From: Microplitis mediator
Lineage: Eukaryota > Arthropoda > Insecta > Hymenoptera > Braconidae
DNA length: 64,000 bases
Assembly: GCF_029852145.1 (NCBI RefSeq)
Contig: NC_079977.1
Span: 16,687,948-16,751,947 of the forward strand
Reading direction: 5' to 3'
Positions 44,435-55,156 of the stretch are shown in pieces. Within the stretch, counting starts at the first letter, position 1. Each line of letters opens with the position of its first letter. The notes beneath the pieces are model-generated. The model saw nothing but the letters and a program-made list of their open reading frames with translations. It had not been told where the DNA came from and searched no databases. A program made the translations under genes and the position numbers.

Positions 44435-45379
44435 TATAATACCAATATTTGTATGATGTATCAAAATAGTGTAGGAACTTTTGTGGGCCGCTTCAGTGGT
44501 TGATATATTTGACGTTGTTGTCAGAAAAATTAAAGCAATCCATCTGCAACTACTGCCGGTGGTCTCCACGCGGGTTTTTGCTTATGGGTTTGTATAGTAT
44601 ATTATATATTATGTATATCATAAATAAGTAATCGGATACTTATTCGAGATATAAATTTGCTGGCATTATTAGATACACGTACCCATACTACAAAAGAAAT
44701 ATTTTTTCCAAGTTAAATTAACATAAGGGAATGTGTGGAGCAAAACGGCCCGGGTAAAAGTTTTCGATACAAAAATTTTGTTTGTAATAATGACCGTGAT
44801 GCTGTGATTATTATTTGGTATAAGATGAAATAAAGATAATAACTCAACTTAGTAAAGATGTCAAATATTTAATTATCTTACTTTAGATGATGAGGCGCCA
44901 ATAATTCTCACGTATTTTTAACAGGATTTTATTCTAAAGTAACTAAAAGACTAATGTTCAGAGCAACAAAAAAAAGGTGTAAGTTCATGTTTCCCGGTGA
45001 TAGGATTATCGATGTTAAAATGAATCCCGAAAACGGTGTTACAATAACATTGGTAGCAAAGTCATAATTTTATCCGGTGTTAAGCTGTGTTGAAAAATCT
45101 AAAAAACTGCTGATCTTGCGAGCCAGAACCACGATTCCCCGCTGTTTTCAAGCTTGAGGAGTCCGAAATATTATTTTGAATACACTTTTGAACTCTTCAA
45201 GCTTAAAAAAAGTAGTGTCTTGTCTTGCACTACACAAATTCCAAACATCAAAAGTAATCTAAAAAAAAAATCGATATCAGTTTTACATTTATCTTTTCGT
45301 CGCCTATACCACTCCGGGTCAAAAATAAAACTCAGTTTAACCTTGGTCGACTTAAACAAATTGGTTGTGACTAACTTGT
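44435..45379. other. Spacer with decayed repeat pieces
   Basis: 44,975-45,085 is a decayed left part of the CACCGGTG word element (CCCGGTGATAGG, AAACGGTGTTACAATAAC, ATCCGGTGTTAAG). 45,097-45,215 is a decayed family R end (GCTGATCTTGCGAGCCAGAA, CCCCGCTGTTTTCAAGCTTG). Otherwise nothing. Confidence 0.5.
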
Positions 45380-45760
45380 TAAAACACATTACATGAATAT
45401 TATTCGTTTGATTCCATTGACGCAATGTATCAATCACAGCAGTAGCTTGATTTTCAACCGTTCTAGAATCTAATTTCGGAGCTTCATGAAATTCTTCTTT
45501 ACCCAACATCGATAGACTAATTGGAAATCTATCAACATTTTTACTCTCTACAAGATCAGGCATTATTTTTCCATTCCACTGTAGAACGCATTTAAAAGTT
45601 TCCGATTTTTTTCGTAAATCAACTACAATATCTCTGCGGTAATTTACCCAACTTCAATGAATCGTTAAATAACTCAAATTGCACTTTTCTACATTAATTC
45701 TTGCACTACTTAATGAAGTAGCTATACTTAAATTCATATTATCGCAGTGTGACACTTATA
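45380..45760 (-). pseudogene. Central fragment of a transposase-like protein
   Basis: On the minus strand a stop-interrupted upstream part leads into VLQWNGKIMPDLVESKNVDR, then FPISLSMLGKEEFHEAPKLD, NQATAVIDTLRQWNQ and IHVMCF. From memory the order W-D/N-G-K-x-x-PDL...VDR-x-PI...GK-x-x-L-x-x-PKL...G/N-QA-AV...L-x-x-W...MCFD belongs to an arthropod transposase-like family of unknown name; the active-site Asp after MCF would lie at the break, where the frame continues into unrelated sequence. Probably the same family as the C-terminal piece at 3,316-3,537. Confidence 0.6.
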
Positions 45761-46313
45761 AAATCTAAACATCTCAATTCAGTGGGTATATACAATTTTG
45801 TTTTATCGACAGTGTATAAATGATATGATATATCAATAACAAGAGTAACATTAGTTATGATGATAATATTCTCTATATCTACTCGTCGTTTGATATTCTA
45901 ATAGGCTTTTTATTTCAAATATTAGTACTAATTTCAATTATGACACTTTGATGTATCACAATCAATTTTTAATTTTAGAATATTTTATTAGTAGATTTTA
46001 TTGAAAGCAAATTATCGCCTTTGTCCTTATGGTAGAATTCTCGAGCATTAAAACCATAATCTATCATTTTTGGAATAGGGTCCAGAATACCATTGGTCTG
46101 ATAGTTTGAATATATGCATACGGATCTTTAAATAACGTCAAATCAAAACATATAGTGCATTATCATCAAAAATTCTTCTGAAGCTCATTTAGTTAGCATC
46201 AATTTTTGGCATTATTCTTATAATTTTTTGATTTTTTTTGTTTTATCATCTCGAGAATTTTTAAGAAAATGTAAAAAAAAATTTTATTTTATTATAAGCT
46301 TTCATTTGAACAG
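45761..46313. other. Spacer, no gene seen
   Basis: AT-rich; nothing recognised. Confidence 0.4.
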
Positions 46314-46372
46314 TGAAAAAAATTCAACAATGGAAATCTACTTCCATTTCGGCTGCCGAATGACTTTTTTTT
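46314..46372. repeat. Truncated left end of a CAGTGAAAAAAATTC element
   Basis: CAGTGAAAAAAATTCAACAA followed by TGGAAATCTACTTCCATTTC and GGCTGCCGAATG. The latter part occurs inverted at 9,928-9,962 next to the BEL element, so this is a dispersed unit with a CACTG-type terminus. Confidence 0.55.
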
Positions 46373-46650
46373 TTTTCAGTATTCATTTACTCTGAATACC
46401 CTCTGGTTTGAGCATGAATTCACTCTGATCCCACTCTGGAAACATTCTGGAAACACTCTGGTATCAGCTTGTATTCACTGTGGATATTTTCTGGAAACAC
46501 TTTGGATTTAATCCGTATCCGCTCTGGAAATACTCTGGGTTCACTCTCAAAAAAGGGCTCAAAACCGTTCTGAAAATACTCGGGAGTCCGTATGGTTGCA
46601 TCATGTTACCAGAATATTTCCAGAGTGTATCCAGAATATTTTCAATACCG
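46373..46650. repeat. CTCTGGAAA word array
   Basis: CTCTGGAAACA, CTCTGGTATCA, TTCTGGAAACACT and, inverted towards the right, CCAGAATATTTCCAGAGTG recur about twelve times. No terminal inverted repeat is visible; it abuts the foldback element at 46,657. Confidence 0.7.
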
Positions 46651-46656
46651 CAAAGG

Positions 46657-47096
46657 AAAAGATATGATTGATACATAATTACTTGATATTATAAAAGTCA
46701 TAGCTTATCGAGTTACATATTAATTGGTATTTAATAATAAATGATAAACTTTGATCAGCAATTATCATAGACAATCATAGAGAATATTGTAGCAACTATG
46801 CTGATCAAAGTTTATCATTTATTATTTCAAATGTCAATTCTATAACTAAGTTATCGTAATCAATATTAAACATATGCAATACTGAACAAGACAAACAGCT
46901 GACATTTGCTACAATGTTTAGTTGCAAACTATAAATTTTTTTTTTATTAAATATTATATTATTTTTCGATCCATTAAATATTTCACCTAGATTCAAGGAT
47001 CATGATCATACTGATGAAATACCAGTTAATATATAACTCGATAAACTATAACTTTTATAATATCGAATAATTATGTATCAATCATATCATTCGTTT
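46657..47096. repeat. Foldback element with ~75-bp arms
   Basis: AGATATGATTGATACATAAT at the left and ATTATGTATCAATCATATCA at the right are inverse, and the similarity extends about 75 bp inward (TCGAGTTACATATTAATTGG / CCAGTTAATATATAACTCGA). An internal hairpin TGATAAACTTTGATCAGC / GCTGATCAAAGTTTATCA lies at 46,740-46,825. Non-coding. Confidence 0.85.
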
Positions 47097-47335
47097 TATG
47101 AGGCTTATTATATCAAAATTGTTCGATCGTAAATAAAAATAATTATTTATCGCATTTTAATGTTGATTTGCAATATAATTGAATTCGAGAATGGTCACAG
47201 GGAAAATTTCAGATGTCTTTTGAAGCCAATATGGCATAAATAATATTCAAAATAATACCAATAATAATAAAAAGTTAAAAAGCGAATGAAAATTTAATTT
47301 TACTTATTTCCATTCTCATATAGTAAAATTTAATA
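47097..47335. other. Spacer, no gene seen
   Basis: AT-rich; nothing recognised. Confidence 0.35.
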
Positions 47336-47624
47336 AATGAGGAGCTTACAATCAAAACGTGATTTGTCACACAGATATAAAAATGAGTAAAATAAAAAAA
47401 ACTGTTTTCATCATGAGCAATGATTTTTATGATTGGTATTATAGGGTAAATTTGACACTTTTTAATTAGCTATAAATAGGCCATAATCAAGTAGAAAAAG
47501 TGTTGTTTTATTATTTTTTAAAACGATTTGAAATATGGTTATAACACGTTTTGAATAATATTCAGGTATAAAGCACATTTTGATTGATTCGTTTCAGGAT
47601 TTATCACATTTTGAATTGAAAAAA

Positions 47625-47776
47625 TTATACTCTCTAAACATGAATAAGTGAAATAAGTGAATATTCACTAATTCTGAGTGCCAATCGAACCACTTTTTGA
47701 AATTAGTGGTTCGATTTGCACTTTGAATTATTGAATATTCACTTATTTTCACTAATTCATGTTTAGATAGTAATTA
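47625..47776. repeat. Small hairpin MITE, GTGAATATTCAC words
   Basis: About 66-bp arms: TACTCTCTAAACATGAATAA and TTCATGTTTAGATAGTA, with AAGTGAATATTCACT inside and a core GGTTCGATT/AATCGAACC pairing. About 150 bp. Confidence 0.85.
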
Positions 47777-48261
47777 TATTTATTTAGTTATTATTTTTTT
47801 AACGAACACAGTGAATTAAAATTTAAATTTCTTTTAAAGCAGTAAAAAATAATTAATTTAATAAAAATTGTATTCTTATAGAAACACTATAATAAAACAA
47901 AGAGCAATAGAAAATCAAATACTTAAAGCAACTTATTCTAAACAATCAGAATTTTCTTCTTCAGCCCCATCCATCTCTATGGTTGGAATATTAGATAGAA
48001 CTTCTTTGTATACCATTTAAAACGATCATCTGGCAGCTCTTGCCAAATTAACAAAACACGTAATTAACGAAATTAAAACATAACCAAAACATGATCTTAC
48101 TCGAAAAAAAAAAATGCCAACATAAAAATCAAAGTTTATTCAATGATATGTAGAGATCTCCTACTCTCTTCATAGTTCATTCACAAAATATTTTGTCTAA
48201 GCGCAATGGTGGGATTACCTTACTTGTGATTAGTTGTTTGGACAAAACATTTTTTGATTAG

Positions 48262-49265
48262 CCCGCATGAAAATAACATATACTTTGATTATATATAACA
48301 AAATATACCGTAAATATATAATTTTATAAAACGGCAAAAATGTATGTATAATAAAATATAATATTTATATAAATTCAAAGTTATACTTTGATTTATAATT
48401 TAAATTATAAAAAAATATATACATATTTTCATAATATGTAATATAATTGTAAAATATAATTTTTAACTTATAAAATTCATTATAAATTTACATATATTGG
48501 AATGATATATAATAGAATATATTTTTTTATATAATAAATATTATATTGTTAAATATATTTTTTTATATAATTGACGTTGGTGAATCTCAAGATATTGAAT
48601 TGTATATTGTATTATATAATACATTATATATCTAAAAATATAAAATAAAATATGAAAAATAAAGACTTTCAGTTTGACGATGATTGTGAGTATCAATGAG
48701 AATATATTTTATTCGAGTAAATTAAGTATGTAGATCGAACTTGGAAGGAAGTGTGTAGAGAGAGTCGTTATGGCTATAAATTTTCATTTATATGATTAAT
48801 TTTTAATATAAAAAAATAATTACTCAAAATAAAATAAGTTTTAGAGGATACCGAAAGAGCATTCATGGAACTGAAAATTTTTCGAAGCACAAAAGTGTCA
48901 TATATATCTTTTAATATATACAAGCTTATATACGAGCATTATATATTATATTATACTGTTAATAATATGATTTGAATTATAAAATCATAATATATATAAA
49001 CCTATAAATTGATACTATATAATGACATATATTTTTTTTATATAATCTCATATTATATGGAGTTTTTATAATGATATAATATATGCCAAAATATTAAATT
49101 ATATATTATATTGATATACTTTTAAAATATAAAATTTTTTATTGAAAACGGCAAAAAAGTAGTTATTTTTAAATATATAATTATTTGTATTCTAAATTAT
49201 ACTATAATATAATAAATATTATATTATCTGATATAATTTCAGAGTATAAGTTTTTTTCATGCGGG
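48262..49265. repeat. Word-repeat foldback element, CCCGCATGAAAA ends, TATATAAT words
   Basis: CCCGCATGAAAATAACATAT at the left and GTATAAGTTTTTTTCATGCGGG at the right. The interior is largely permutations of TATATAATATATAATT with a non-repeat middle (48,560-48,900). A fragment with the same CATGCGGG end lies at about 50,178-50,256. Confidence 0.75.
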
Positions 49266-49462
49266 AATACATATTGATGGACCGATCACGTTTTGATTGA
49301 AAAAAAATTTTTAATGCAATTTATTTATTTGGAAATAACATGTTTTAAAGGTATGTTAGTAAATGAAAAAAAAGCGATTTGAAAAATATAAACCCAATAG
49401 ACAAATAACAAATTTTTTAATTTATTGTGACAAATCACGATTTGATTGTAAGCTCCTCATTT

Positions 49463-50342
49463 ATTTCCATCTTTAAATAATAATAATTACTAAACATGAA
49501 TAAAAATTAAATTCTCAAGGTAGTAAGAATAACAAAATTTCAACAGCGCTTTAAAATTACAATATGAATTTAGTAATTTTAACTCATATTTTTAAGTAAA
49601 AGTTGCTAGATTTTTTTCTTCCTGTATAATATAATTTATTTGTCTATCAAATAAATATTTTCTTATTTTTACCAAATGATTTTATTATCTTAGCAACAGA
49701 AATATTAACGTCAACTAAATTAAGTCTATTAAATCATTCATTAAAAATGAAAAAAAAGATTATGTTGACGTAGTAAAATTTAGTTGTCCCGAATAAATTG
49801 TAGCTTGACAGAATTTAACAAAGCCGATTAAACTGTCCGAAGAGAACTTTTCTCTCAGTGCAGGACATTTTTGCTATAAAATTTTATACAATTTCATTAC
49901 GTTAATATCATGAATGTTTACAAAATACGTTTGCATTTGAAGAAATATTAAAGGTCATATACAATCGTATGTCACCGGTGGTTATTTGTCATAATAACTG
50001 TTATCCATTATTGACTGAAAGACTTTATACCCTTGGTAGCAAAGCAGATAAAAAGTCGATAACACAGCTACAAAAATTATCTTGATATATTGTATTGATC
50101 GAGATACAAAGTATTAAACTTCGATAATGAATTTCATAAGATTTAAAAATTTTCTATAATTTTGAAATCACTATAATTTTGCCCCTATATATTTATCACA
50201 TATTCACCATATATTTTTTTATATACTTTTAACAATATATAGCATTTCCATGCGGGTAAGATTCGTTATTTCAATATGCAGCTGCAATAGATAAAATAAT
50301 ATTGAACTTTTATCATCATAATTGCTACAAAAGTAAATCTAT
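49463..50342. other. Spacer with a fragment of the CCCGCATG family
   Basis: 50,178-50,256 (GCCCCTATATATTTATC to GCATTTCCATGCGGG) looks like an internally deleted relative of the 48,262 element. Otherwise no gene or repeat recognised. Confidence 0.45.
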
Positions 50343-51176
50343 CCCGACTAGAATTTTTCATAAGGGCCTGACGAGGTCCTTATCGGGTTAACCTTATTTC
50401 AAATAAGGTCCCGATCAGGGTATCCTGACGAGGATCCTGATATGGATGCAACGCTTAAGACCCATGAGGTCCTTATCGGGATTGCCTTATCAGGACCTTA
50501 CCAGGATATCCTCATCACGTCCTTATCAGGATTGCCTTATCAGGTCCTTACCAGGAGATCCTCATCAAATCCTTATCAGGATTACCTTATTATTAATTAT
50601 TTTTAAAAAAATATTAAATTGCAAAAAAAAAAATAAGAGAATTTTAATTCGATCGAGAACGTTATCTATCGTATTGAGAGCATTAATTAAAGGAAGTAAA
50701 CATATTTTTTATTGATGAAAAAATCCCGATAACTGCTGGGCTCGAACCTGCGTCCTTTCGATTCAAAGTCCTCGATGCTATCCACTGGGCTAACATACAC
50801 AAGTGATCTTGAAAGTGTAAATATAATATTCATTATGATGTCAAAGAATAACTGATGAAAAAGTAAAAAATCTGTGCTACAATGATTGACGTGATTTTTA
50901 TATAATATTCTTTTGTACTTTTTTTAATTTTTAGCCTGTAAATGAAATATTTAAAGAGATGGGATAACTTTTTTTTTAATAAGGATATCCAGATAAGATC
51001 CTGATCAGGAACTCGTCAGGTTGACCGGATGGCAAATAACTTTTTTTTTAATAAGGATATCCTGATGAGGTCCTGACAAGGAACTTGTCAGGTTTGCCCT
51101 AGTAAGGCAAACCTTACATTAACCCGATAAGGTCCTTATGGTCCTTCAGGCAAATCAGGAAGAAATTCTAGTCGGG
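50343..51176. mobile_element. tRNA-bearing word-repeat element, CCCGACTAGAA ends, CCTTATCAGGA words
   Basis: Starts CCCGACTAGAATTTTT and ends AGAAATTCTAGTCGGG, flanked by AT. Left array (50,365-50,585): GAGGTCCTTATCGGGATT, CCTTATCAGGACCTTACCAG and similar. Centre (50,590-50,975) has a tRNA-like sequence on the minus strand. Right array (50,978-51,160): AAGGATATCCTGATGAGGTC, TCCTGA words. It has the same ends and central sequence as 38,746-40,285 but entirely different words. It ends about 90 bp before the TATA box of the six-cysteine peptide gene. Confidence 0.9.
50714..50807 (-). ncRNA. tRNA-like sequence inside word element
   Basis: Minus strand: GTTAGCCCAGTGGATAGC (A-box-like), then GACTTTGAATCGAAAGGACG, GCAGGTTCGAGCCCAGCA (B-box), and a T-run (GGGATTTTTTCAT). 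Aligns end to end with 39,693-39,788, including sequence outside the tRNA-like part (GATCAC upstream, TTTTTTCAT downstream). Confidence 0.6.
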
Positions 51177-51267
51177 ATACTTCGTTGCCTATCCGTCGTA
51201 ACAGCTACTACGATAAAGAGATCAGTGAGTTCGACATCGGGGTCATCTACGTAACCAATATTTCCTG

Positions 51268-51274
51268 TATAAAA
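51268..51274 (+). promoter_or_regulatory. TATA box of the six-cysteine peptide gene
   Basis: TATAAAA within CCTGTATAAAAGAGCC. An initiator-like TCGGT lies about 26 bp downstream (51,292-51,296), and a short exon with a strong donor follows. The sequence between the upstream transposon end (51,176) and here is unique-looking and is probably the proximal promoter. Confidence 0.6.
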
Positions 51275-51293
51275 GAGCCAATTTCGACTGATC

Positions 51294-51333
51294 GGTACAC
51301 AGAAGCTTCCAGAGTCTTAGCAAAACAATACTG
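51294..51333 (+). other. Putative non-coding first exon
   Basis: From the inferred start near 51,294 to CAATACTG|GTAAGT at 51,333/51,334, about 40 nt with no ATG. The donor is a near-perfect consensus. Linking it to the acceptor at 57,630 is an inference from orientation, order and the lack of any other TATA-plus-donor upstream of the coding exon. Confidence 0.5.
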
Positions 51334-51339
51334 GTAAGT

Positions 51340-52149
51340 TATAACAATTTTTATTTAACATTTTAAATTGAAGGAAATTTTTCCTCTAGAAAAGTAGGAA
51401 ATACCGTGGCTTGAAGCTCCGATTTAAGGAAGTGCTTAGTATTTGTAGAAAATAAATAATTATTTAGTATATAAATAATAAATTTAAATATCGAATTTAT
51501 TCTATTTCACGGTTTTAAGATTATTTTGTAAATTTTCAAAGATATTCTTTTGAAAAATTAATATTCACATAGAAATTTGAAACGGAACTTTTAGCCCCAC
51601 CACGGAACTTCTTGTTACTGCACTGGGGCTACTTGTTTCGCATAAGAGCAAGTTCTTAAAAATGACTTTTTAAGTAAATATACAATCAAATTTGTAAAAT
51701 GTTCGTTAAAAATTCTTTTTTACTTAACTATTTAAAAGCGAGTACTCGTTTTCAACGAAAAGTATTAAAACACAAATAATCGCCTTAATTATCGTGAAAT
51801 CAACAACAAATATACAAATTTTAGATTAGTGGATTATTTAAGATAAACTCAAACGGCGTACATAAAGAGTAAACTAACTCCGAGCTGAGTATGAGGGTGT
51901 TCGAATACTACTTCCATAACTTCAATTATTATTATTACTAATTCGGATTTTATCATTTTTAATCTTAGAATAAAATATTTAAACATTCATTACTAAAAAA
52001 GTATATAAAGACTTTTTGAATTTCAAATTTTTTTTTACTTTTTGAAACACCCTAGAGTACACGGCTGAATTTTCACTGTTTATGTGCCACATTACCATAC
52101 AAACGCATTTTAAAACCGTTTTGGATAGAAGTCCTCAGGATCAACCATC
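51340..52149. other. Intronic AT-rich sequence, no feature
   Basis: No coding signal or repeat copy recognised. Confidence 0.35.
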
Positions 52150-52706
52150 GGGGGATCAATTGTCCAGGGGATATTCTGTCCAGGGACCAAAACGCGCACG
52201 ACCCGATTAATCGTCGTTTCAAAGATATTCGAAAAAAAAAAACCGTTTTTTATTATTTCTTTCTTTGAACGATTTTACGCATTGAGATGGTTTGTATAGC
52301 AATCGACGCGTGTTATTAAGTTCTAGAGCTGATTAGATTTTGGGATTGATACATCAAGTTCCTGAGAAATAACATGAAATTAGACAAAAATTTTTTTGTT
52401 TCTCGTATTTTTTTATTTTCTCAGAGTTTATTTAATCGAATGATCTAAAATTCTCGAAAAAGTTAATGTCTGATGAGCTCTTATGTTTGCTGCAAGAGCT
52501 ATTTAAATCGGTTAATTCGTTGAAAAGTTATGAAAAGTTTACATTAATACACTCAGACACTCGGACATCGTTCTTAAAATTATCAGAATCGCTTTTTTGG
52601 ACCTGCAAACGTCGACATCTGATGAAATTTCGATATTCCAAAATCGGGGTAAAAACAATAACTTCCCGATTTATTCGAAAACCGTAGATTTTCTTAGCGG
52701 AAGGTT
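52150..52706 (-). repeat. Minisatellite remnant plus family R partial copy (R-g)
   Basis: 52,150-52,200 carries GGGGATCAATTGTCCAGGGG and ATATTCTGTCCAGGGACC, inverse-related to the 28,450-28,615 array. 52,205-52,706 then follows family R from the ATATTCGAAAAAAAAAAACC block through GCAATCGACGCGTGTTATTA to CTTAGCGGAAGGTTAAAA. The GAGCTC hairpins are missing. Confidence 0.7.
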
Positions 52707-53135
52707 AAAAAGCTTTCGAAAAATTTCGAAATCGAAAAAAAAAATTTGGACATTTTTTACACAAAAAAGAGTTTCGAGAATCTAAAAAGCTACTCTGCGT
52801 ATTTTAGAAATAATTTCCAAGAGTATGTTTTCACGATATGGCTGGATCACAGTTGTAAGACCTTTGAATTAATATCATCTGATTAGATCTGAAATAATAT
52901 TTACTCTATTAAAAAAGAAACAAAAAATTAGGTATGCGGATGTTTATGAAGATATAGTCAGATATAAACAGATCCAAATGTTTTAGAAAAAATCAGATTA
53001 TTATATTGTAAATAACGTAAAATCAAGTAATGTTTTACTTACTGTCATCGTCTGACAGTAAATATTGTACTGACAGCAAACTTTATTGAAGGTATTTGTT
53101 GGTACTAGAGGAATTGGAATCAGCGAGTGTCGTAG

Positions 53136-53511
53136 CCCGATGAAAAAAGATTTTATACAATTGTATAAAATTATATATAAATTGGATAAAAAAATGGCCC
53201 GATCCAATTGTATACAATCGTACATAATTATATCTAATTGTATACAATCATATACAATCGTATACAAATAATATTTGTCAAATACATACATTTGTATATA
53301 ATCACATAATGTTTTCGTATAGATTCTACATAATTATATAAAATTCTATATAATTATATACAATTCTATATAATTGTATACAAATATGTACATTTGTATA
53401 TAATTGTATATAATTATATACAATTTTATTACAATTATGCATCACCTCTATCCAATTGTATATAATTCATATATAACTGTATACAGTTATATAAAATCTT
53501 TTTTCATCGGG
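53136..53511. repeat. Word-repeat foldback element, CCCGATGAAAAAAGATTTTA ends, AATTGTATACAATT words
   Basis: CCCGATGAAAAAAGATTTTA at the left, TAAAATCTTTTTTCATCGGG at the right: perfect 20-bp inverse. The interior is made of ATTGTATACAATC, AATTGTATATAATTA and close variants. 376 bp. A fragment lies at 36,190-36,235. Confidence 0.9.
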
Positions 53512-54217
53512 TTATATGTTTAAATCTATGGTTTCCGGTTTATTGAAGATATATTTTTCCAATATATTAAAAATTACATTTTTCTCGATATATTGAAAAT
53601 TATAATCTTTGTACACCTTTATTTTTTGAGAAGCTGCCCGATAGAATGGAAATAAAAATTACAAATGAAAATGCATAGTTTTTATCATGTAACATACTAT
53701 GGTACGAAAAGTGTGTATAGTACCACCTGATTAAAAAAATCATACTCTTAATCATTTCACTTTAGTTGAATTTTAAGAACACAAAAAAAATAATAAATCT
53801 TCTCTTTAATTTAGTAATTTAAACTTTATTATTGGTTTTTTTCAATCAATAATTATTCATTTGTAATAAATTACTGAAAATAATTATTTCCTCAGCCATG
53901 ATTATTATATATGGGATTTAATGAGTTATTTATTTAGTAATTAATAATGAATCCAGAAAACTATACAACAAGCACCTTCAATCAAGTTTGCTATTTCACG
54001 TTGACGATAAGTAAAAAGGTATTTTATTTCATGTTATTTACTAAAATCTTATTTTTTTTTAAACCATGTAGACATGTATACACATCTGTTCATATCTGAC
54101 CATATCTTCATAGACATCTTGATGTCTGAATTTTTTTTTTTTTTTAAACCGTAAATATTATATCTCAGATCTCATCAGATAGAAGTAATGAAAAAGTCAC
54201 ATAGCTGTGATCTAGTT

Positions 54218-55156
54218 GTACACGGAAAGAATTTTTTGACAGAAATTACTCTGTAATTTTGAGTAATCCTGGGCCGTTGCAAAAAATTGGTATTTCTTGT
54301 TCCAAATTTAATATTGTTTGTTTAAATATTAACGTTGCTAGACCATGTTTTACTCTACTACTGAGTAATTTTTTAAAAGTCTTATATTTAATCGATTATT
54401 GTGAATATCTCATCGTAATCTATTCATTTTTACTCCATGTGATTAATTTTTACTCCCCAATATACCATTCTTTTAAACCCATTAACTTTTTGATGAAAAA
54501 CTGCCTATAACTCAAATAAATTTGCTTATCTATGGAAGTAATTTTTACTCTAAACTGCAGAGTAATATTTCAGTAGTCTCTGTTAATCTTCGGTTAATAT
54601 CGGCTTCAATTAAATGTCTTTTATTTTGCTCACGACTACTTACATACGTTACGCACACAAACGTAGGCTTGGAAGAAAAGAACATCTCTGTATCTCTCTA
54701 TAACTTAATATTTATTTTGAAATTGAAAAAAAATTTGTATCTTTTCTTTTTCAACACAATAAGAGTAATTTTTTTTTTTATTATTTTTCAAAATATTTAT
54801 TTTAAATCATTTTCTAAAGCAATTAGATGATTTTTAGATTTTTTTATGAAAATTTCAGCCTATTAATTGTAATCTTTATTGTAAGTTAATATAAATTTTA
54901 TAAATTGAATCATCAACTTTTTATCATAACCTACGAGTAAAAATTGAATTATAGAGAATTTATTTAGACAGCCGCTAGGTGTAATTTTTACTCGTAATTG
55001 TGAGTAAAAATTAATCTGATTGATTTTTACTCACTGAAAGAGTAAAATTTCGTAATTCGAAAGTAAAAAGTCGCAATGACCCAAGATTACTCGATTTAGA
55101 GTAATTTTTAGAATAAATAACATAGCAATATTCATACAAAAATTCTTTCCGTGTAC
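54218..55156. repeat. Word-repeat foldback element, GTACACGGAAAGAAT ends, GAGTAAAAATTA words
   Basis: GTACACGGAAAGAATTTTTT at the left and AAAAATTCTTTCCGTGTAC at the right. AGAAATTACTCTGTAATTTT-type and GAGTAAAAATTA / TTTTTACTC words recur near both ends, with a less repetitive middle. Inserted in the right arm of the 52,750-55,250 foldback. The minus-strand copy of that arm at 52,800-52,870 shows the uninterrupted target. Confidence 0.85.

Larger units (their letters stand above)
47336..49462. repeat. Large foldback element, AAATGAGGAGCTTACAATC ends, with two nested elements
   Basis: AAATGAGGAGCTTACAATCA at 47,336 and its complement ending at 49,462 delimit it, with GTGATTTGTCAC / GTGACAAATCAC just inside. 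Words like CACGTTTTGATTGA recur near both ends. It contains a hairpin element at 47,625-47,776 and the CCCGCATGAAAA element at 48,262-49,265. Confidence 0.8.
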
